From: CAZADH01 sp964483805
GTDB lineage: Bacteria > Muiribacteriota > Ozemobacteria > Ozemobacterales > Ozemobacteraceae
Length of the DNA: 24,887 nucleotides
Direction: 5' to 3'
Assembly: GCA_964483805.1 (NCBI GenBank)
Contig: CAZADH010000060.1
Span: 1 to 24,887, forward strand
Made by a program: the position numbers and the translations under genes. Below, one piece after another: positions 1-6,645 of the stretch (position 1 is the stretch's first letter; the number at the start of each line of letters is the position of its first letter). The notes beneath the pieces are model-generated. The model was given only the letters and a program-made list of their open reading frames with translations, searched no databases and was not told the origin of the DNA.

Positions 1-986
1 AGCGGAAAACGAATTGCCTGCATGCCGGTGACGAATCGCCATAGCACGGCGAGAGACCAGAAACTCGTCATAGCGACAACAAGGGCCACGACCGGCCATC
101 CCTTTCCGGGGGCCGGCGCCGGTCGCTGTGCCAACAGGGTCAGTTGGGCGTCGACACGTTTGAGCACCAGCAACTGACCGTTGGTTTCCTGGCGTTCTCC
201 GGGCCGGACTGCGAATCTCGCGAGCAGACGGGGGATGTTGACCGCTGCGCTGCCGGCGGTGTCGGTCCCCCCCGGTTTGCCGTCAACGACCGGAGTCAAT
301 ACAACGTCATTCATTGGTATTTCCGCTCGAGCCGCGACCACCCTTTCGGCAGGCGGCACGTGGCCCAGATCGAGAAAGGCGAGGCAGCCTCGTGTATCCC
401 CCTGATGGTGGTTTGGCATCCGGGTGAAGAACAACCACTGCCGCCTCGTCGATGGGGGCAGGGGAACAAGTTCTCCCGGACGGCCGCGGGCCAGGGCAAT
501 GATGAGATCCGGCATGGCGAATGATCTGCTCATCACCGCCATATCTGCGGCCGAAATGGTGGCAACATCGGCGAAGGGCCGACAGAGATGTCGGTGCAGC
601 ACCATCGACGCGGTGGCATCATCGGTTGACCAGGCCACGACCTGATTGGCGGCGGTGATCAGGGTGATATTGAGGGATCCGGCCGGCAGTCGGTTGCGTA
701 ACGATGCAATCGCCGGTCCTGCCCCGATGGCCCACTCTGGTGTGGCTGAACCGGTGCCAAGATGCTCCTGAAACAGCGGGCCGTAGAGGTTCTGCGGCGG
801 GAGTCGCGCGGCCACCCGGGCGACGTGGTTTTCGAGCATGCGGAACGCCTGCTCCCGGTCGTCAACGAAGGCCTTCTCAAAGGCGATACCGAACGCAAAC
901 CAGGCGAAGAAACAGGGAATCGCCCAGAAAGTGAGCGCATGCAGCAGCCATGACCGCAGATGTAACAAGTATTGCTTCTTGCTCAT
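1..986 (-). CDS. Membrane sensor-like protein, N-terminal part (cut by window edge)
   Basis: An open frame runs on the minus strand from ATG at 986 to the left edge without a stop, so about 328 residues are visible and the C-terminus is missing. Residues about 12-32 form a hydrophobic helix (LTFWAIPCFFAWFAFGI). About 260 presumably periplasmic residues follow, then a second helix near residues 297-316 (VVALVVAMTSFWSLAVLW). This is the layout of the first half of the 1006-residue gene just upstream, and both share a hydrophobic segment with an FLDL/IIDL core in the outer domain, so I infer tandem paralogues. Its ATG overlaps the upstream stop as ATGA, which suggests translational coupling. The missing part may carry further helices and an output domain. 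No enzymatic function can be assigned. Confidence 0.72.
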   Translation of the reverse strand, partial: MSKKQYLLHLRSWLLHALTFWAIPCFFAWFAFGIAFEKAFVDDREQAFRMLENHVARVAARLPPQNLYGPLFQEHLGTGSATPEWAIGAGPAIASLRNRLPAGSLNITLITAANQVVAWSTDDATASMVLHRHLCRPFADVATISAADMAVMSRSFAMPDLIIALARGRPGELVPLPPSTRRQWLFFTRMPNHHQGDTRGCLAFLDLGHVPPAERVVAARAEIPMNDVVLTPVVDGKPGGTDTAGSAAVNIPRLLARFAVRPGERQETNGQLLVLKRVDAQLTLLAQRPAPAPGKGWPVVALVVAMTSFWSLAVLWRFVTGMQAIRFP

Positions 987-3900
987 GGTCGCGACTCCGG
1001 CGCGGAGCAGCTCGAGGGCAAGGTTGTCGGTTCGTCATGGACACCGATGGCAAATACGAGGTCCTCGCGGGCGAAGACCTCGGCATGCTCGCGTGCCAGA
1101 GCATCGATGACGGCCTCACCCCGCTGTTCCAGGGCGAGATCGCTTGGTGGGGCGGCGGGCACTGCGGCCATGGCGAGTTCGGCCGGTGTCACGACCACCA
1201 TGGTGCCGGGCGCGAAGGGAACGGTGCCGCACGAGAACCCCGACGATGAACGGGGCAGATCGGCGATCAGCACGCGGAGGGGCGTGCCTTGTGCCGGAAA
1301 CATCAGCAGAGCGCCGCCACCGGTGCCGGCAACCTGAAGCAGTTCTCGCTTGGCGTCACACACAACGAGGGTGGCCTCGAGTGCGAGCGGTCGCGCCAAC
1401 AGCGTCGGGAAAAACGCGAGGACGCGTTGCAGCAGTTGCACCGGGTCGGGCGTGGCCAGACCGTCGGCTTGAAGCCGGAACGCAGCCATGGCCATGGCCG
1501 AGAGCAGTCCCGCCAGGACTCCGTCGCCGCGAGCTCGACCGCCGATCAACAGCAGGGTGGTTTCCGGGCCGCGCAGGGTCAGAAAGAAACTGCCGGTGAC
1601 CGCCCGGTTGAAACAGTGCCGCCCGAACCCGCGACAACGCTCGACCGTAAGCGAGGCTTCGGGTAGTAGATGATGCTGGACCTCGCGGGCGCTGTGCAGT
1701 TCGTGCATCTCCGCGAGGATGGTGTTCACGCCGGTGCTGATGTCGCCCAGTTCGTCGTTGGCAGCAACGTCGATCCGCTCGCGCCACCGCATGGCGGTCA
1801 GGTGGTCGATGCCGGAGCCGATCGCGCGAATCGGTTCGAGCAGATTCTCCGACAGTTGGCGGGCAAGCAGGAGGAGAAATGCAATCGTCAATACAGTGAG
1901 CATACGAAATGCGCGAATCCAGGTGGTGCGGTCGCGCTCGAGTCGGCCGAGATCGGTGATGAGGCAAAGATGATAATCGCGCAGGTTGCTGCCGGGGATG
2001 CCGACGAGCAGGGCTGGTCTGCCGCCCATCGTGGCCCGGAGCGTCGTGGGTGAATCGTCGAAAAGCAACCGTTCGTGGATCTGCCGCACCGGCTCGTGAT
2101 CGAGGACCGAGCGGGGAAAGGGGCCGAGCAACGGCAGTCGGGCCTTGGGCAGTGCCACCAGGCGTTGCCCCGATGCGCGCCTGAGACGGTGTTGCAGGTG
2201 TTGGATGTAGTCGCTTTCGAGCCGCACCGAATCGTGCAGGATGGCAAGGAGTCCGGTCGTGGTGCCGACCTGGTCGCGAACCGGTTGGAAGAAGAACGTC
2301 GCCCGTTCGCCCATCAGATTGAGGGTTTGCAGGGTGCCGAGATGCCGCATCACGTTGGTCGAGAAGTTGGGATGAGAAAAATACGATGTCAATACCGGAT
2401 CCCCGCCGGGGTTGACGGCGACCGGGAAACCGGAAAGCTGCAGAATTCTGCGTCCGAACGCCACCGCGATCTTCGCGAAATACCGGTCCCAGCCCTCGAG
2501 ATGAGCGAGCCCGGGCCGGCGCACCTCCCAGCGCGGTTGGCCGGCCGGATCGAGCAAAACGGCGTAACAATACTGGGCGCGGGGCCGTCTCTCGATCGCG
2601 GCCTGCAGTGATGCGGGCACATTGGCCAGGCGTTCCGCCGTCGTGACCTCGGCACGGTACCACTCGTGCAACGGGGCCAGCGAGGGACGAAACGCGTCAT
2701 CGATTTTTGCCAACATGGCGAAGGCATCACGGGTTGCCCGTGTGGTCAGCGCCTCTTCGCGCGATTGACTGTAGAGCAGGCCAAACCCGATCAGGCCGGT
2801 TCCGCCCACGAGGCCGGCAACGAGAAAGAGCAGGGTCAGTTGCAGGCGGATCGAGATCGACGATCCCCGGCCATATGCGGTTGCAACAAGGGCTAGAACG
2901 CAAAGCAGCAGACCGGCGGTGCGGATGTGGCCGGCGACGCGTTGCCACCATCCCCCGGCATCGGTGCACGGTTTGCTGGCGAAATAGCGGGTGCCGCTGT
3001 TGTCATCGGCAAGCGCGAGATGATGGTTGCCGATGCGTGCCGCCGGCGGACTGTCGGTTCGCATCAGTTGGCGGACGACGTCGGCCGGCAGCGAGGCCGT
3101 CGTCGGCGGCAGGACCCCGGTTTTCAGGTCGATCGTGCCAAGGTGGATGAGGCCGCGGCAGAGCCGCTGTTGCCGTTGCACCGTGTCGTCCCGCAGTCGG
3201 GCGACGTCGATGCGGTCGAGATCGATGATGAACAGCAGTTGCCAACCCGGGGCGGCGAGCAGCGAAGTGTCAGATCGGCTCTTCCGCTGTCGTGGGGCGC
3301 GGTAGAAATACGATGTATTGCTGCGTTGGTCCCGGGTGGGCAGGTGATACCAACCAGCCAGCCGATGAACACCACTGTCACGCAGGTCGAGAAAACGGTT
3401 GGGATACCGGGCCAGCATGCCCGCGGTCCCGGGGCGCCCCAACAGGGTCGCGGCGAGAGAACGCTCCCCGGTCGACAGGCGATAACTCTGATCGCCGTGC
3501 AGTTTGTTCAACAACGCAAAGTAACGGGCGGCCGCCACCTTGCCCGACACCGGGAATCCGCGCACCGAGTGCACCTTGCCGGTCGGGTCGCGCAAAAGCA
3601 ACTGCGCCGCGCCCGCCGGCAAATGCAGCAGATCGGGGGGCAGTGGCCCGCCCCAGCGCCAGCCGGCGACCAGGCGCCGCCCCAGTTCGTCGCAGCGGGT
3701 TTCGGGTTCCGTTGCCCGCATCGTCGCTGCCAGAACCTGGGTCAGCTCGTCCCGATCCTCTGCGTCGGCAACGGCTTGACGTGAGACCCCCCAGCGTCGG
3801 GCCGCCTCATAGGCGGCGAAGAATGGCACGAGAACACCGACCGCCGTCGAGACCACCGTGAGCAGGAGCGCCAGCGAAACGCGGCCGGCGCGGTTGGTGA

Positions 3901-4003
3901 GGCCGGCGTGCCTGGCCGCGAGCCTTGGGCCTCGCGTCGACGCAGCGGTTCCGCACCAACCGGAACGCATTTTGCCCAGGTGGTTTCGTCGCATGCCCGT
4001 CAT
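983..4003 (-). CDS. Two-part membrane sensor with HAMP and degenerate SpoIIE/PP2C-like domain
   Basis: 1006 residues. Predicted helices lie at about 40-62, 362-378, 386-411 and 701-717, giving two large extracytoplasmic regions of about 300 residues each. A HAMP-like stretch follows at about 718-770 (LLEPIRAIGSGIDHL, then DELGDISTGVN). The C-terminal region (about 771-990) begins REVQHHLLPE, the usual opening of RsbU/SpoIIE phosphatases (REIQxxLLP). The metal ligands are missing, however: the GGD(F/Y)(F/Y)D site reads TGSFFL (803-808), the GDVSGHG site reads GGRARGDG (821-828), and the usual TDG turn reads TPA. I infer a pseudophosphatase that may bind a partner-switch protein rather than dephosphorylate it. 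The start at 4003 is the first ATG in frame and has only a weak AGGA upstream. It overlaps the next gene by ATGA. The stress- or sigma-control role is a family inference; the ligand is unknown. Confidence 0.8.
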   Translation of the reverse strand: MTGMRRNHLGKMRSGWCGTAASTRGPRLAARHAGLTNRAGRVSLALLLTVVSTAVGVLVPFFAAYEAARRWGVSRQAVADAEDRDELTQVLAATMRATEPETRCDELGRRLVAGWRWGGPLPPDLLHLPAGAAQLLLRDPTGKVHSVRGFPVSGKVAAARYFALLNKLHGDQSYRLSTGERSLAATLLGRPGTAGMLARYPNRFLDLRDSGVHRLAGWYHLPTRDQRSNTSYFYRAPRQRKSRSDTSLLAAPGWQLLFIIDLDRIDVARLRDDTVQRQQRLCRGLIHLGTIDLKTGVLPPTTASLPADVVRQLMRTDSPPAARIGNHHLALADDNSGTRYFASKPCTDAGGWWQRVAGHIRTAGLLLCVLALVATAYGRGSSISIRLQLTLLFLVAGLVGGTGLIGFGLLYSQSREEALTTRATRDAFAMLAKIDDAFRPSLAPLHEWYRAEVTTAERLANVPASLQAAIERRPRAQYCYAVLLDPAGQPRWEVRRPGLAHLEGWDRYFAKIAVAFGRRILQLSGFPVAVNPGGDPVLTSYFSHPNFSTNVMRHLGTLQTLNLMGERATFFFQPVRDQVGTTTGLLAILHDSVRLESDYIQHLQHRLRRASGQRLVALPKARLPLLGPFPRSVLDHEPVRQIHERLLFDDSPTTLRATMGGRPALLVGIPGSNLRDYHLCLITDLGRLERDRTTWIRAFRMLTVLTIAFLLLLARQLSENLLEPIRAIGSGIDHLTAMRWRERIDVAANDELGDISTGVNTILAEMHELHSAREVQHHLLPEASLTVERCRGFGRHCFNRAVTGSFFLTLRGPETTLLLIGGRARGDGVLAGLLSAMAMAAFRLQADGLATPDPVQLLQRVLAFFPTLLARPLALEATLVVCDAKRELLQVAGTGGGALLMFPAQGTPLRVLIADLPRSSSGFSCGTVPFAPGTMVVVTPAELAMAAVPAAPPSDLALEQRGEAVIDALAREHAEVFAREDLVFAIGVHDEPTTLPSSCSAPESRP
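3307..3319. repeat. AATAC-GAT-GTATT palindrome
   Basis: Perfect 5-bp inverted repeat with a 3-base spacer inside the 1006-residue sensor gene, where it encodes NTSYFY on the minus strand with A/T-ending codons. It is one of several AATAC-N3-GTATT sites in the window. Its function is unknown. Confidence 0.6.
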
Positions 4004-4090
4004 GATACGTGGTCGGTCCTGGCGATTCCACCTTTCTCCTTGTCGCTGCGTTGATGATCTTCGTTGATGCTGGTTTGCCGTGGCAAGTCC

Positions 4091-5599
4091 TCACGGCCCC
4101 GCGGTGGTGTCGAACAACTGCCGTTTGGCGTCACCGGCACCGACAATGGTCCAGTGGCGCCGTGTCAGGGTCCGCAGGAACCGGCGGTCGTGGCTGACCA
4201 TCAGCAGCGCCCCCGTGAACCGTGCCAATGCTTGTTCCAACAATTCGATCGCCGGAAGATCGAGATGATTGGTGGGTTCGTCCATGACGATCAGGTGCGG
4301 GTGTCGGGCAATTCCGCAGGCCAGCATGACCTTGCGAATCTCCCCGGGACTCGGTTCGCCGTCGTCGAGAAGGCGTTCGGGGCGGGATCCCAGGCAACTG
4401 ACGATCGCCAGCGTCGCGCCGAGGCTTGCCCGCGGCTGCGTTCGCAGTTCCTCGAACAACCGTGCCGACATCTCGGGATCGACCTCCTGCGGAATGTAGA
4501 CGACGCGGGATGCCGGGACGGTCAGGTGCGACAGCAGGTGGCGCACGAGCGAACTCTTCCCGCTGCCGTTGTCGCCCGTGAGGGCGATGCGATCGGTCGG
4601 CTGGATGATGAGATTCGGCAGGTCGAGACTCAGATCGGCGCCAAGAGGAAGACACCCGGCAGGCAACCGCAGCAGGGTGTCCTGTGAGGATGGACCGCCG
4701 GGAAGGGCGTAGGCGAGATCATACCGTTTCTTGACCACGCTTTTATCGAGGTGATCCTGGGCGCGACGCACCCGATTGTCGAGTTGTCGGGCCAACCGCC
4801 CCGCCTGTCCGTCTTTGCCCGTGACGATGGCCAGGTTGATGCGACCCCGCCCATCGGAATCGTGTCGATCGAGATGCCGCTTGGAGCGCTTGCCGTCGGC
4901 GCGCCGGGCCTCGTCGTGGCGGCGTGTCGCCTCGCGTTGCAGTCGGCGCAGTTCGCGCCGGGCTGATTCCCGCTCGCGTTCTCGCTGCAGCCGTTCGGCC
5001 TCGACGATCTGCGTGGCGGCTGTGAAGCCGGCGGCGAGCAGGCGCACCGTCGGCGGTTCGCAGAGCAGAGTGTGCGAACACAAGCGATCGAGCAGGTCGC
5101 GATCGTGGCTGACGAGCAGGCCGATGCCTTGGTATTGCAGCAGTGCACGCTCGATGATGTCGCGGGCGTGCAGGTCGAGGTGGTTGGTCGGTTCGTCGAC
5201 CAATAGAACCATCGGGTTCTGCCAGAGGGCGACGGCGACCTGGACGCGCTTGCGTTCTCCGTGGCTGAGCGTTGGCCAGCGGTCGAGCCAGGCGGCATCG
5301 ATGGCGAGGACGCCACGCCAGTGAATCGCTGTTGCCTCGGTGGCGGTCATGAACTCCTGCCACCGGGCTGGCGGTTCGTCCGTGCGCTGGGGACACAGCA
5401 CGAGCAGGCCGGGGCGTGCACACTGACCGCAGTCGGGCGACAACTCACCGGCGACCAGGCGCAACAAGGTGGTTTTGCCGCTGCCGTTGGGGCCGACGAC
5501 GGCCGTCCAGTGCGCATCGACCTGCCACGTGAGATCGCTAAACAGGGGTTCGGTTGCTTCGGGATAGGTGAAGGTAAGGTGTTGAAGCCGTATTGACAA
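4091..5599 (-). CDS. ABC-F family ATPase (ribosome-associated type)
   Basis: 502 residues with two ABC ATPase domains and no membrane segments, the ABC-F plan. ABC1 has Walker A GPNGSGKTT (36-44), signature LSHGERKRV and Walker B VLLVDEPTNHLD. ABC2 has GDNGSGKSS, signature SPGEIRKV and LIVMDEPTNHLD. Between them is an Arg/Glu-rich helical linker of roughly 90 residues, the segment that in ABC-F proteins reaches into the ribosomal E site or peptidyl-transferase region. The frame stays open to an ATG at 5677, but I choose TTG at 5599 because GGAGG sits 6 bases upstream and the ABC1 core begins at once (LSIRLQHLTFTYP). Length and long linker fit both housekeeping ABC-F factors and antibiotic-resistance ABC-F proteins, and no neighbour decides between them. 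The next gene downstream starts 87 bases after the stop on the same strand. Confidence 0.9.
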   Translation of the reverse strand: MSIRLQHLTFTYPEATEPLFSDLTWQVDAHWTAVVGPNGSGKTTLLRLVAGELSPDCGQCARPGLLVLCPQRTDEPPARWQEFMTATEATAIHWRGVLAIDAAWLDRWPTLSHGERKRVQVAVALWQNPMVLLVDEPTNHLDLHARDIIERALLQYQGIGLLVSHDRDLLDRLCSHTLLCEPPTVRLLAAGFTAATQIVEAERLQRERERESARRELRRLQREATRRHDEARRADGKRSKRHLDRHDSDGRGRINLAIVTGKDGQAGRLARQLDNRVRRAQDHLDKSVVKKRYDLAYALPGGPSSQDTLLRLPAGCLPLGADLSLDLPNLIIQPTDRIALTGDNGSGKSSLVRHLLSHLTVPASRVVYIPQEVDPEMSARLFEELRTQPRASLGATLAIVSCLGSRPERLLDDGEPSPGEIRKVMLACGIARHPHLIVMDEPTNHLDLPAIELLEQALARFTGALLMVSHDRRFLRTLTRRHWTIVGAGDAKRQLFDTTAGP

Positions 5600-5605
5600 A
5601 GTATG

Positions 5606-5610
5606 CCTCC
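5606..5610 (-). promoter_or_regulatory. Ribosome binding site deciding a TTG start
   Basis: GGAGG on the minus strand, 6 bases before TTG at 5599. No comparable site precedes the in-frame ATG codons further upstream, so the ABC-F protein most likely begins at the TTG. Confidence 0.7.
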
Positions 5611-6050
5611 GTGGTGCCGGACCAGGGCCGGTGCGGCAAACCTCGAGACCATAATTATTGGGGGGAATCATCGCCACAGCACGATCCCGCCGAAACTCGA
5701 GGAGCGACCCCGCGGCCGACGGGCGGACGCCACGTCGCCAGGCGGGGTGGAACGCACAGCGACCCCACGACGAAACGATGGGGAACGAAGCTGCGAGTCT
5801 GCGTTCCGGGTTAGTTCTTCAACCCCGTGCTCCTTCGACGAAAATGTGGCCAAGCGGCCGATGCAATACAGTGTATCACCCCGGTGGCACGATGTCCAGC
5901 CGCGGCTTTGGGGCACAGCAGATACCTTGCCGGGTGACCCACGGGAAGGAGGTCGTTCACGAGGATGGCCGTCCAGCGACAAGATTCTGTCGCGAGGTCA
6001 GCGGTGGATTTGCAGGAATCAGTGCGCCGGGTACACGGGGATGTAGCTGA
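5611..6050. other. Intergenic stretch without a recognisable gene
   Basis: About 440 bases between the ABC-F gene and the cytochrome gene, both on the minus strand. Open frames here (for example 5668-5982 minus and 5603-6046 plus) give low-complexity, Arg-rich translations with no recognisable domain. An AT-rich patch at 5651-5660 (ataattattg) could be part of a promoter for the ABC-F gene, but I cannot place a convincing -35 box. A near-copy of the AATAC-N3-GTATT palindrome lies at 5865-5877 and a 10-bp palindrome AGCCGCGGCT at 5898-5907. Confidence 0.5.
5865..5877. repeat. AATAC-AGT-GTATC imperfect palindrome
   Basis: Four of five arm positions match. It lies in the gene-free stretch and belongs to the same family of sites as 3307, 12470 and 17502. 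Confidence 0.4.
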
Positions 6051-6551
6051 TTAGTTGCCGTGGCAACGCCCGCAGACGTGGGCGTCGAAAGCCTTGGTGC
6101 CGTTGTGACAGGCGCCGCATGTTTTGCCATCGTACATTTCCTGCATCGGATACACCTCGGGCCGCCGAGTCATGGGGAACAGCGGGTTCGTCTGGTCGTG
6201 GCATTTTTCGCACTTCGCCATCTCCGCATGAGACTCGTGTTTGAAGACGACCGGCGCGGCCTTTTTGGTGCGACCGAAGGTCATCTTGTTGGCCGGTGTT
6301 GCCAACGGGGCCGAGGCGGTCATCGCGGCCGAACCAATGGCCGCCGGTGGCGTTGCGCTTGCCACCTGACCGGTCGCCGCCGTGGTGGCCACCGGTGCGG
6401 TTGCACTGGTGAGCGCATCGGTTGGCTCGGTGGCGGTATGCGTCGGTGGTGCCACGTCGACGCCCTGAATGACGCCGCAAACAGTCAGTGCCGTCAAGGT
6501 CAGAAACAGGAAGCCGAAAGACCGGTTCTTGCATGGCCGGTGGGTGATCAT
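6051..6551 (-). CDS. Secreted triheme cytochrome c (c7-like)
   Basis: 166 residues. An N-terminal signal peptide (KNRSFGFLFLTLTALTV) is followed by a Thr/Ala/Pro-rich low-complexity linker to about residue 90, then a compact C-terminal heme domain. Three CxxCH heme-attachment motifs are visible: CEKCH, CGACH and CGRCH. FKHESH upstream of the first can supply distal His ligands, and the run DGKTCGACHNGTKAF is typical of c7-type triheme domains found singly or repeated in extracellular-electron-transfer cytochromes. It should reside in the periplasm or outside, tethered by the flexible linker, and carry electrons. The ATG at 6551 has GGAGG 6 bases upstream (6558-6562). No electron-transfer partner is encoded nearby. 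The export and heme calls are firm; the physiological partner is unknown. Confidence 0.9.
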   Translation of the reverse strand: MITHRPCKNRSFGFLFLTLTALTVCGVIQGVDVAPPTHTATEPTDALTSATAPVATTAATGQVASATPPAAIGSAAMTASAPLATPANKMTFGRTKKAAPVVFKHESHAEMAKCEKCHDQTNPLFPMTRRPEVYPMQEMYDGKTCGACHNGTKAFDAHVCGRCHGN

Positions 6552-6645
6552 GAGAGTCCTCCGCTCGTTGGCGAGAATCGAATTGCCGAATCGTAGTGTG
6601 GCGGTACCGGAGCGCCGCTGTCAATGGCCATGGTGCGACATTGCG

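Noticed and set aside
1356..2663. 435-codon minus-strand frame within the 1006-residue sensor gene
   Set aside because: Shifted-frame shadow rich in Arg/Pro/His. The other frame carries the helices and HAMP.
5668..5982. 104-codon minus-strand frame in the gene-free stretch
   Set aside because: No ribosome site of note, Arg/Ser/Gly-rich composition and no recognisable domain; several overlapping frames there look equally random.
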